Of a stretch of DNA of 6,299 nt, positions 1-4,101 are shown in pieces. Position numbers and translations under genes: made by a program. How positions within the stretch are numbered: the first letter of the stretch is position 1; the number at the start of each line of letters is the position of its first letter. Source of the DNA: Oscillospiraceae bacterium (lineage in GTDB: Bacteria; Bacillota; Clostridia; Oscillospirales; Oscillospiraceae); contig JAQWCP010000101.1 in NCBI GenBank assembly GCA_028705905.1, positions 1 through 6,299 of the forward strand. Reading direction: 5' to 3'. Under the pieces are notes generated by a model, which was not told where the DNA came from, ran no database searches, and saw only the letters and a program-made list of their open reading frames with translations.

Positions 1-18
1 CGTGTGCTCTTCCGATCT
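1..18. other. Illumina adapter remnant (not genomic)
   Basis: Bases 1-18 (CGTGTGCTCTTCCGATCT) are identical to the 3' end of the Illumina TruSeq read-2 adapter as read into the insert. The methyltransferase reading frame on the minus strand is intact and family-like up to base 19 and has no homology-like continuation beyond it. The junction between adapter and genome therefore lies at 18/19, and the contig ended here because of untrimmed reads. Nothing biological should be inferred from these bases. Confidence 0.95.
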
Positions 19-333
19 GGGTATCCACTGCAGGCACGCATTGGAGAAAATCAAGTCATAACCGTGTTCAAGCGCATGCACATCACATAACCTAAACTTC
101 AAATCCGGGTTTTCTCGCTGCGCCCTGACTATCATATTCTCAGAATTATCTATCCCGAGAATCGCAGCATCGGGAAATACGTTCTTCAGTACCCTTGTGC
201 TGTTTCCGGGACCGCATCCGATATCCGCTACCGTTTTGGGCGCATATATTCGGACACGGTTTGCCAGATCCATCGCCGGCTGCGTCCGTTCGGCCTTGAA
301 GCGAAGATAAAGTTCGGAATTCCAATCAGACAT
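19..333 (-). CDS. tam: Trans-aconitate 2-methyltransferase-like SAM methyltransferase, N-terminal part
   Basis: Class I SAM-dependent methyltransferase, partial: 105 residues from an ATG at 333 to the adapter junction. It opens with MSDWNSELYLRF, very close to the start of E. coli Tam as I remember it. The glycine-rich SAM-binding motif I (VADIGCGPGNST, about residues 35-46) follows, then an acidic residue ending strand beta-2 (GIDNSENM, about 60-67). The family motif NACLQWIP lies at about 98-105. Tam methylates trans-aconitate, an inhibitory by-product of the citric acid cycle, in the cytosol; the family is usually about 250 residues, so more than half is missing. An AAGGGA ribosome site lies about 9 nt upstream. 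It is last in the minus-strand operon, 36 bp after the YjbR gene. Methyltransferase is certain in fold; the exact substrate is inferred from similarity. Confidence 0.85.
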
Positions 334-369
334 ATTCACACATCCCTTCGATAAAGGCATTATTATGGT

Positions 370-1065
370 TCACTGCGTGGCCACTTTTTCTTTTACAGGA
401 ATAGCCGCCAGCCGATAGCTCTCATCGATTCTCCGGCTCAGCTCATCTATCGGCACAAAGCCGTTCAGTAAAACAGTATACCAGTTCTTTTTATTCATGT
501 GATAACCAGGAAGATACTGCTTGCCATCGAGCGTTGTTTCTAACTCCTCCGGCTTGATTCGCAGGTCAATGATTTCCGCCGTTTCGTCCGAGTCAAAGCC
601 CAGCTTGCGTTTTGGTACGGTCAACAGCGCACCGTACCATTTTTGTGTATCCTTCCGGCGCCAGACGGCATTGTCGGGGAACTTCTGCCATAAGAATTCA
701 AGCTCGTCACCGTAGGCGCTGCGGACATATTCGATGAGCTGCTTGGCCTGCGCACTTTTGAATATCTCCGGGTCAAAACACTTATCCGATATCTCTGCAA
801 GCATTTTTTCACAAGCTTCCCTTACAGTGCCGACAAAGGAGCCGGATACCCCAGGCACACGGTGCAGGATGTATTCCTCATCGGATGCATTGTCCGTTAC
901 TTGCGTATCGACGCTCCCGTCCGGCATGACTGCAACCGCCATGGTGAACTGGCCGTCTACAATGTCTGTACGGAACAGATATCTGTCCTCAATCAGCGAA
1001 AAACCAAAGGCGAACAGCTTCTGCGTATTCGGTTTTCTGCGTTTGAACAAGGTGTTATCGGTCAT
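370..1065 (-). CDS. MmcQ/YjbR family protein with N-terminal extension
   Basis: A 231-residue protein. The C-terminal half (about 105-225) looks like an MmcQ/YjbR domain, a small CyaY-like alpha/beta fold once annotated as DNA-binding. Visible features are a Trp/Phe-rich start (FLWQKFPDNAVWRR, about 124-137), a central strand pair (KWYGALLTVP), a LRIKPEE segment, and the family-typical end PGYHMNKKNWYTVLLNG (186-202) followed by a predicted helix (IDELSRRIDESYRL). The first ~100 residues form a second, strand-rich region beginning FGFSLIEDRYLF. Longer YjbR proteins of Firmicutes carry such a part; the shorter ones (about 115-120 aa) do not. A purine-rich GAGAGG lies about 11 nt before the ATG. 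It starts 25 bp after the truncated oxidoreductase and is probably cotranscribed with it. No enzymatic residues are evident and the biological role is not established. Confidence 0.85.
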   Translation of the reverse strand: MTDNTLFKRRKPNTQKLFAFGFSLIEDRYLFRTDIVDGQFTMAVAVMPDGSVDTQVTDNASDEEYILHRVPGVSGSFVGTVREACEKMLAEISDKCFDPEIFKSAQAKQLIEYVRSAYGDELEFLWQKFPDNAVWRRKDTQKWYGALLTVPKRKLGFDSDETAEIIDLRIKPEELETTLDGKQYLPGYHMNKKNWYTVLLNGFVPIDELSRRIDESYRLAAIPVKEKVATQ

Positions 1066-1090
1066 ACTCGGCCCGCCTCTCTTATATCAA

Positions 1091-1630
1091 TCAAGCGCTA
1101 CATTTGAAGGATTGAAATGTTGTGACGTATTCCTGCGATTCGGCGCAAAGCTTTCTTTGGAGCGAGCCGACCACACCCTCACAGTCAAGAACACACCTTG
1201 CATCCACCGTATAGGTTTTAGCATCATACAGGGTGACGGCTACATAGTCGGCCTTCTCTTCGCAGCCGATTACCGTTGTACACTCGCGCACCTCCGCACC
1301 GCGCTCGGACGCTTTCTCCGTGAGCCAGTTATCAAAGAAGCTGCGCCAAACATTCAGGCCCTCCTGCTCAAAGCGATGCTCTATGCCCTTGTCGGTTGTG
1401 AAAATCATGCCCCGATTCTCGTGGGGAGCGCATAGGGCGAGCTGCGGCGTGTCTTCGCCGAAATAACGCCTTACCAAATCCATAGTCTTTTTGATAAGGA
1501 TACCGGAGCAGGACTTGTAGCGCGGCAGCTTGAACTTTTCAACCAGCAGAAGCTTAAATCCCTTTTCGGCCAATGTCTTTGCTGCGGTGCTGCCCGCAGG
1601 ACCGGCGCCGACGATGATACAGTCATACAT
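1091..1630 (-). pseudogene. FAD-dependent oxidoreductase (geranylgeranyl reductase type), C-terminally truncated
   Basis: A 179-residue N-terminal half of a flavoprotein. The Rossmann motif VGAGPAGS (residues 7-14) and Glu31 at the end of beta-2 bind the FAD adenosine part. LPRYKSCSG (35-43) resembles the conserved Pro-Arg-x-Lys-x-Cys motif of geranylgeranyl-reductase-like proteins, and VLDCEGVVGS (147-156) is the second FAD motif. Relatives are about 350 residues or more and continue after the VTTFQ segment into a substrate domain and a final FAD/dimer part. Here the family pattern stops after VTTFQSF and the frame ends four codons later (KCSA, stop at 1091-1093). YjbR begins 25 bp on, so the remainder was deleted, not displaced nearby. 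The start at 1630 is chosen because GAAGGGG lies about 9 nt upstream and the Rossmann strand begins at residue 4; the frame stays open upstream to 1849 but that part overlaps DUF4180. Probably inactive. Confidence 0.8.
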
Positions 1631-1664
1631 TGCTTTCACCCCTTCACCCACACATGGGTTCCGA

Positions 1665-2036
1665 TCATTTCGCAGCAGCCGAGAGCTTGTCAAGCGCTTC
1701 CGCTTCATCCCCAACGAAGAAGATGTCTTTGCCGCGGTTGCTCTCGCGAATGAAATCCCGAAGCGCTTTGCTGGTATAGCCGCTAAAATCGCCGATGATC
1801 GCAAGCTTGAAATGATAGTTGACAATTTTCTGCAAGGTTTCCCCGGCAAGCCCCGTCTTCAGATCAAAGAACGCTTCAGGGAAGGCCTCCTTATTGATGG
1901 CGATCCTGTCGCATCCTGTCTCGCTGCGAATGTAAACAACGAAATCAAGCGTAGAATCGGCGTTGCTCATTCGCGGACCATCGCAGTACACAAACGCAAT
2001 TTTCGCATTGTTTTTTTCTTTTACTGTGTATTTCAT
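1665..2036 (-). CDS. DUF4180 domain protein
   Basis: A 123-residue cytosolic protein matching the length and pattern of the DUF4180 family. The most characteristic stretch is near the C terminus: LAIIGDFSGYTSKALRDF (about 78-95), then ESNRGKDIFFVGDEAEALDKLS. These proteins have no established function; the alternating strand/helix pattern resembles small STAS-like or regulatory alpha/beta folds, which is only an impression. The start codon overlaps the stop of the preceding helix-turn-helix gene (ATGA at 2033-2036), so translation is probably coupled, and GGAG lies about 9 nt upstream. Small HTH plus DUF4180 suggests a regulatory pair, an inference from the overlap. Confidence 0.85.
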   Translation of the reverse strand: MKYTVKEKNNAKIAFVYCDGPRMSNADSTLDFVVYIRSETGCDRIAINKEAFPEAFFDLKTGLAGETLQKIVNYHFKLAIIGDFSGYTSKALRDFIRESNRGKDIFFVGDEAEALDKLSAAAK

Positions 2037-2266
2037 TTTGTTTTCTCCGTTTTGTTTTCGTCTGTTTCTCCGTCAGGTTCCTTTTTGATATATTTGCCGC
2101 TTTTGATTCTTGCATCGGCGGGCTTTTGTGCGTCCGCCGGGATCATCCATACATACGAAAAGCGGATCGCTCCTGGGATACGCTCTTGTTCACAAAGCGT
2201 ATAGATCCGTCGCCGGCCAATTTTCCATTTATCAGAAGCTTCCTTCACGGACATGTATGATTCCAT
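2033..2266 (-). CDS. Small helix-turn-helix (excisionase/MerR-like) protein
   Basis: A 77-residue protein, first gene of the minus-strand operon. Residues 5-30 (MSVKEASDKWKIGRRRIYTLCEQERI) form a winged-helix/HTH_17-type reader: SVKEASDKW, then IGRRRIYTLCEQ as recognition helix, then a short wing (IPGAIRFSYVWMIPADAQKP). The last ~20 residues are lysine/glutamate-rich and probably disordered. Proteins of this kind bind DNA as excisionases or as small regulators; the PADA-x-KPxDAR wing is common in Clostridia accessory regions. The start at 2266 is preferred over the internal Met5 because AGGAGG sits 6 nt before it at 2273-2278. A near-perfect promoter lies just upstream. It may regulate its own operon. 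The target DNA cannot be read from the sequence. Confidence 0.87.
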   Translation of the reverse strand: MESYMSVKEASDKWKIGRRRIYTLCEQERIPGAIRFSYVWMIPADAQKPADARIKSGKYIKKEPDGETDENKTEKTK

Positions 2267-2292
2267 CCTGCACCTCCTGACTATATATCAGT

Positions 2293-2321
2293 ATTATACT
2301 CCCAAGATGGAACAGTATCAA
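2293..2321 (-). promoter_or_regulatory. Sigma-A promoter of the HTH-DUF4180 operon
   Basis: On the minus strand TTGATA (2316-2321) is separated by exactly 17 nt from a perfect TATAAT (2293-2298). Transcription should begin near 2286, leaving about 20 nt before the ATG at 2266, with the AGGAGG site inside that leader. It points away from the riboswitch promoter about 70 bp further on, so the two units diverge. Confidence 0.85.
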
Positions 2322-2388
2322 TCAGTTTTTGGTAGTCTTGCGCATTGGAAATGAGATTGTGCAAATAGGAATAGGCTTTGTGCACTAC

Positions 2389-2417
2389 TTGATTTTGAGA
2401 TATCAAAGCGTTAAAAT
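2389..2417 (+). promoter_or_regulatory. Sigma-A promoter of the riboswitch transcript
   Basis: TTGATT (2389-2394), a 17-nt spacer, and TAAAAT (2412-2417). The predicted start near 2424 lies about ten bases before the first conserved-looking base of the structured leader. The spacing and the match to the riboswitch 5' edge make this the probable promoter for the yjdF/membrane-protein unit. Confidence 0.75.
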
Positions 2418-2433
2418 AAAGCTGCAAAGATAA

Positions 2434-2530
2434 AAACACAGTTTCGGTTGGTAGTCCGGACGCAGCAAAAGCTGTCAGTAACCTGCTCCTTGGTTGTCCG
2501 TTCTTTGCAGGAACATTTAAGGAAGACTTC
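2434..2530 (+). promoter_or_regulatory. yjdF-type riboswitch (leader RNA)
   Basis: A structured leader directly before a yjdF (DUF2992) start. Visible pairings are GGTT (2446-2449) with AACC (2480-2483), enclosing a hairpin CAGC-AAAA-GCTG (2463-2474), and GTTC-TTTGCAG-GAAC (2500-2514). The purine-rich TTAAGGAAGAC immediately after the last hairpin contains the ribosome site, so ligand-dependent folding could gate translation. The known yjdF riboswitch class binds azaaromatic compounds and normally precedes yjdF genes in Firmicutes. The identification rests on gene context, the hairpin layout and remembered similarity of the conserved segments; no covariance search was possible. The downstream yjdF is broken, so the RNA now precedes a different gene. 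Confidence 0.75.
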
Positions 2531-2533
2531 ATC

Positions 2534-2608
2534 ATGGAAAAGACTGTTTTCAAGCTGACCGTATTTTTTGAGGAGCCCTTTTGGGTGGAGGCGTCGAAGA
2601 ATGTTTAA
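2534..2608 (+). pseudogene. yjdF: yjdF (DUF2992) 5' fragment, 24 codons
   Basis: The reading frame from ATG 2534 begins MEKTVFKLTVFFEEPFWV, the classic start of YjdF/DUF2992 proteins (KLTVFFE-x-PFWVG). Homology stops after the FWV codons. The next codons (EASKNV) come from inserted DNA and the frame ends at TAA 2606-2608. The next recognisable part of the family lies at 3307. The fragment has its own ribosome site in the riboswitch and probably now acts only as a translated leader: its stop overlaps the start of the membrane-protein gene by 8 bp, and that gene's GGAGG site lies inside its last codons. Full-length relatives are around 150-180 residues. Confidence 0.8.
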
Positions 2609-2996
2609 AAAAATAATCGGTATATCACTTTGGATTATAGAATTGTTTATGCTATATATGAGTTTTTATGTACTTACGTCTACCATCAGCTTTTGTCCAT
2701 GGTTTGAGCCGTTCCCAATGAGAGCGATGCTTCTTATCGTTTATGGCGTTCCCATACAACTGTTAATAGTACTTGCCTTTTTAGTGCGATATCGGAAATT
2801 ACCGTTTACTAATAAAATTAGGATGGTTCCCTTAATCAGTGAATGTATGCTTCTGCTAATAATTTTTTTGTGGAAAATATATGCGCCTCTCTTTTACCTA
2901 ACTTGTATGTTATTCTCATTTGTTGATATTATATTATTTATGATATGGGGAAAAGTGATTATAACAAACAAAGGACGGCACAACCTTCTAAAATAG
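2601..2996 (+). CDS. Four-helix membrane protein of unknown family
   Basis: A 131-residue integral membrane protein that I do not recognise. It begins MFKKIIGISLW and shows four hydrophobic segments: about 5-27, 42-62, 75-93 and 97-116. Short basic loops (RYRKLPFTNK, about 63-72) and a basic tail (TNKGRHNLLK) suggest both ends face the cytoplasm. No catalytic or metal motif is visible. The start at 2601 is chosen because GGAGG (2587-2591) lies 9 nt upstream; an earlier in-frame ATG at 2568 would overlap the yjdF start and has no ribosome site. It overlaps the end of the truncated yjdF frame by 8 bp, so it is probably translated by coupling behind the riboswitch. If yjdF ligands act here, a small membrane protein such as an exporter component would fit, but that is speculation. 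Its AT-rich codons differ from its neighbours. Confidence 0.7.
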   Translation: MFKKIIGISLWIIELFMLYMSFYVLTSTISFCPWFEPFPMRAMLLIVYGVPIQLLIVLAFLVRYRKLPFTNKIRMVPLISECMLLLIIFLWKIYAPLFYLTCMLFSFVDIILFMIWGKVIITNKGRHNLLK

Positions 2997-3071
2997 ATAA
3001 ATTATTGTGGATTTGCAATTCCATTTTGTATGCGATAAACCATCGATGTCGTTCAGACCCATCTGAATGTC

Positions 3072-3140
3072 CTCCCTTCGTTATTTTTGTGCAGTTGGCA
3101 GACTGCGCTTTCATTATAACAAAGGGAGTTTTTATTTCTT
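3072..3140 (+). terminator. Long-stem terminator after the membrane-protein gene
   Basis: Arms 3072-3084 (CTCCCTTCGTTAT) and 3116-3128 (ATAACAAAGGGAG) pair over 13 positions with one mismatch. Inside them sits a second hairpin, GTGCAGT (3089-3095) with ACTGCGC (3102-3108, one G-U pair). TTTTTATTTCTTT follows the outer stem at once. This has the layout of an intrinsic terminator for the gene ending at 2996, though the nested stem is longer than usual and could also be a processed or regulatory RNA. Confidence 0.6.
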
Positions 3141-3165
3141 TATGATCGGCTGTAGCCTTTTTTTG

Positions 3166-3183
3166 AACCACTGGCCAGTGGTT
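3166..3183. repeat. Perfect 18-bp palindrome
   Basis: AACCACTGGCCAGTGGTT is self-complementary over all 18 bases with no spacer. It is flanked by a T-run on each side (CTTTTTTTG before, TTTT overlapping and after). As RNA it would fold with a GGCC loop and could act as a weak extra terminator; as DNA it has the symmetry of a dimeric-regulator operator. No promoter is seen beside it, so the terminator reading is slightly favoured. Confidence 0.7.
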
Positions 3184-3190
3184 TTACACT

Positions 3191-3225
3191 ACAAAAAGCA
3201 AGGGCGGGAAAACAACTCCCGCCCC
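3191..3225 (-). terminator. Intrinsic terminator, minus strand
   Basis: An 8-bp GC-rich stem (3202-3209 with 3217-3224: GGGCGGGA against TCCCGCCC) with a 7-nt loop. Read on the minus strand it is followed by TTGCTTTTTGT, a good U-tract. On the plus strand no T-run follows. It lies 6 nt beyond a minus-strand stop codon (3231-3233), exactly where a gene's terminator belongs, although the gene itself survives only as a tail. Confidence 0.75.
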
Positions 3226-3230
3226 TGTGT

Positions 3231-3317
3231 CTATATCGTTATATCGTCCAGATAAACAACAAACCCGAACCCGCTTCCGATTGGAAAAAGGTTCGGATTA
3301 TGTTGATTGGTGGGCAT
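3231..3317 (-). pseudogene. 3' tail of an unidentified minus-strand gene
   Basis: The minus-strand frame ending at TAG 3231-3233 reads NQHNPNLFPIGSGFGFVVYL then DDITI. The mix of glycine and hydrophobic strand residues followed by an acidic end looks like a natural protein C terminus, and a terminator follows after 6 nt. Beyond about 3313 the DNA is yjdF coding on the other strand, so the upstream part of the gene was lost at the insertion junction. A 28-codon ORF from ATG 3315-3317 is possible but lacks a clear ribosome site. Two tandem 8-bp copies of TATATCGT (3232-3247) encode its last residues. Family unknown. Confidence 0.4.
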
Positions 3318-3445
3318 CTGTGAACGCGAAACCAATGGCAGATATGAGGCCCGTAAAATAACATTCGGCGCCGAACCCAAGGACTACGAAGTCTACTGAG
3401 ATTTCTGTGTTTTCCTTTACATATCCCAAATGGTTCAGTCCATGC
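3307..3445 (+). pseudogene. yjdF: yjdF (DUF2992) internal fragment, decayed
   Basis: The frame from 3310 reads VGICERETNGRYEARKITFG followed by AEPKDYEVY, the segment that follows PFWV in YjdF proteins; FG-x-EPKD-x-EVY is the family hallmark. The frame then meets TGA (3397-3399). The bases after it still resemble the continuation: GATTTC would give DF, and about 30 bases later TGGTTCAGTCC in another frame gives the family-like F-S-P. So the piece carries both a stop and at least one frameshift, and the charged C-terminal half of the family is absent. This confirms that yjdF here is dead, not merely split. Confidence 0.75.
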
Positions 3446-3515
3446 TTGCATATAAGAACGGCAAATAAAAATATCCGCCTTGTTATTTGACTGCTGCCAA
3501 TCTCTCAAAAAGCAA

Positions 3516-3544
3516 TTGATTTTCCTCTTGCATTGTGCTAGAAT
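3516..3544 (+). promoter_or_regulatory. Promoter upstream of the heptamer-repeat ORF
   Basis: TTGATT (3516-3521), a 17-nt spacer, and TAGAAT (3539-3544), with a TG-type extended -10 context (TGTGCTAGAAT). The predicted start is near 3551, about 30 nt before the ATG at 3582. It is the best promoter-like site between the yjdF remnant and the repeat array. Confidence 0.65.
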
Positions 3545-3571
3545 AAAATGATAGATTTACGCAGAAAGGTA

Positions 3572-3599
3572 TTGACATTGTATGAAAACTGTGCATAAT
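3572..3599 (+). promoter_or_regulatory. Second possible promoter at the repeat-array edge
   Basis: A consensus TTGACA (3572-3577) and CATAAT (3594-3599) separated by 16 nt. Transcription would begin at about 3606, the first base of the GACCGCA array. It overlaps the start of the small ORF at 3582, so the two readings are partly exclusive: either the site drives an RNA that begins with the repeats, or the ORF is read from the promoter at 3516. Confidence 0.4.
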
Positions 3600-3728
3600 C
3601 TTATAGACCGCAGACCGCAGACCGCAGACCGCAGACCGCAGACCGCAGACCGCAGACCGCAGACCGCAGACCGCAGACCGCAGACCGCAGACCGCAAGGT
3701 AGTGCGTCTTTTTCCTATGCCCAAATGA
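3582..3728 (+). CDS. Small ORF built on heptanucleotide repeats
   Basis: A 48-codon frame: MKTVHNLI, then four copies of the heptapeptide DRRPQTA, then DRKVVRLFPMPK and TGA. Because 7 bp and 3 bp have a common period of 21 bp, each peptide unit is encoded by three DNA units. GAAAGG (3564-3569) lies 12 nt before the ATG, a little far. The peptide is strongly basic and low in complexity, with no recognised family. Its stop overlaps an ATG (3725-3727) that opens a 38-codon frame to TAA 3839-3841 (MNIVENNHVVLRLPHLGIF...). With 14 repeat units instead of 13 the two frames would be fused, whereas with 12 the frame ends two codons after the array. Whether the peptide is made is unknown; the array could be the functional part. 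Confidence 0.35.
   Translation: MKTVHNLIDRRPQTADRRPQTADRRPQTADRRPQTADRKVVRLFPMPK
3606..3696 (+). repeat. Tandem array: 13 perfect copies of GACCGCA
   Basis: Bases 3606-3696 are 91 bp, exactly 13 uninterrupted and identical 7-bp units. Such purity means recent expansion or active slippage by the polymerase. The opposite strand reads TGCGGTC repeated, giving a GG pair every 7 bases with 5-nt loops, which could form two-tier G-quadruplexes. Units have no internal dyad symmetry and no spacers, so this is a simple-sequence repeat, not a CRISPR or an iteron set with conserved flanks. Short reads may not have resolved the true copy number. Confidence 0.97.
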
Positions 3729-3761
3729 ATATTGTGGAAAATAATCATGTCGTTTTGCGTT

Positions 3762-3782
3762 TGCCGCATCTCGGCATTTTTT
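3762..3782 (+). terminator. Weak intrinsic terminator downstream of the repeat ORF
   Basis: TGCCG (3762-3766), a 5-nt loop, and CGGCA (3772-3776) are followed directly by six T residues and then CTTCTCC. The stem is short, so strength is doubtful, but its position 34 bp after the ORF stop would close a transcript of about 230 nt from the promoter at 3516. Confidence 0.4.
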
Positions 3783-3895
3783 CTTCTCCTTTGTTTACGT
3801 CGGCAAGGGAGAACACTGCCACTTGCTGTCGCGATGGATAAGCTTTATTTATTAGAAACTGAGTTTGACATAGAAGCAGACGGATAACGGCATCA

Positions 3896-4057
3896 ATGCA
3901 GCTAGACATAGTGCAGTGTAGTAAATTCGGGCAATTTAAAGCATGTAACTTGGAGAGGTTTCTGAAAACAGTAAAGGGCAAAACATGTGAAAGCATGCGG
4001 CGCAAAGTAATAGGGTCTAAGCGGTATCTCCGTATGACAGCCTTACTGCCAAAGTGA
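3896..4057 (+). CDS. Doubtful small basic ORF
   Basis: A 53-codon frame in the otherwise gene-poor stretch 3783-4101. It begins MQLDIVQCSKFGQFKACNLE and ends in a lysine/arginine-rich part (MRRKVIGSKRYLRM) and TGA at 4055-4057. No good ribosome site precedes the ATG, it overlaps the promoter of the next gene, and I recognise no family. Upstream in the same stretch is a 17-codon frame (MDKLYLLETEFDIEADG, 3834-3887). Both may be remnants of older genes or chance. I see no RNA gene, transposase or strong repeat in 3783-4033. Confidence 0.2.
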   Translation: MQLDIVQCSKFGQFKACNLERFLKTVKGKTCESMRRKVIGSKRYLRMTALLPK

Positions 4058-4063
4058 TATAAA
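4034..4063 (+). promoter_or_regulatory. Promoter of the surface-protein gene
   Basis: ATGACA (4034-4039, one mismatch to TTGACA), an 18-nt spacer, and TATAAA (4058-4063). The start would be near 4070, giving a leader of about 32 nt that contains the AGGAGG site. No operator or riboswitch-like fold is visible in so short a leader. Confidence 0.55.
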
Positions 4064-4085
4064 GCCTTCTTCTGAAATGATTAAT

Positions 4086-4091
4086 AGGAGG
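4086..4091 (+). promoter_or_regulatory. Ribosome binding site fixing a TTG start
   Basis: A perfect AGGAGG followed after 10 nt by TTG (4102-4104). No ATG or GTG in this frame lies closer. The next in-frame ATG (4141) would remove the basic N-region of the signal peptide, so the site decides for the TTG start. Confidence 0.8.
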
Positions 4092-4101
4092 CGATTTTGT
4101 T

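Larger units (their letters stand above)
2589..3313. other. Inserted DNA splitting yjdF
   Basis: About 725 bp separates two pieces of one yjdF gene. Left of it the frame reads ...PFWV, right of it VGICERE-, which are adjacent in intact YjdF. GGTGG occurs at both edges (2584-2588 and 3309-3313), compatible with a 5-bp target duplication or with a short-homology join. I see no terminal inverted repeats and no transposase or integrase. The content is AT-rich and has rare-looking ATA/TTA codons unlike the minus-strand operon. It holds a membrane-protein gene, a terminator, a palindrome, and the tail of an opposing gene with its terminator, so it looks like a cut-out piece of another locus, not a complete mobile element. 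Confidence 0.6.

Noticed and set aside
734..1435. Plus-strand 233-codon frame
   Set aside because: It lies antisense to the YjbR gene and the truncated oxidoreductase, both of which have recognisable family motifs; its translation is low-complexity Ser/Leu-rich with no motif.
1631..1849. N-terminal extension of the oxidoreductase frame to 1849
   Set aside because: The extension overlaps the DUF4180 gene in another frame, and the Rossmann motif with a good ribosome site starts at 1630.
1530..2204. Plus-strand 224-codon frame
   Set aside because: Antisense to the oxidoreductase, DUF4180 and HTH genes; no ribosome site or family pattern.
2281..2553. Minus-strand 90-codon frame
   Set aside because: It covers the riboswitch, both divergent promoters and the yjdF start on the other strand, and has no recognisable protein features.
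3239..3508. Minus-strand 89-codon frame
   Set aside because: Antisense to the yjdF internal fragment. Its Arg/Trp/Cys-rich composition is typical of a shadow frame.
3606..3696. CRISPR array
   Set aside because: Units are 7 bp with no spacers and there are no cas genes; this is a simple tandem repeat.
3557..3769. Minus-strand frame with LRSAVCG repeats
   Set aside because: The repeat peptide is only the complement of the GACCGCA array; no promoter or ribosome site supports minus-strand translation.
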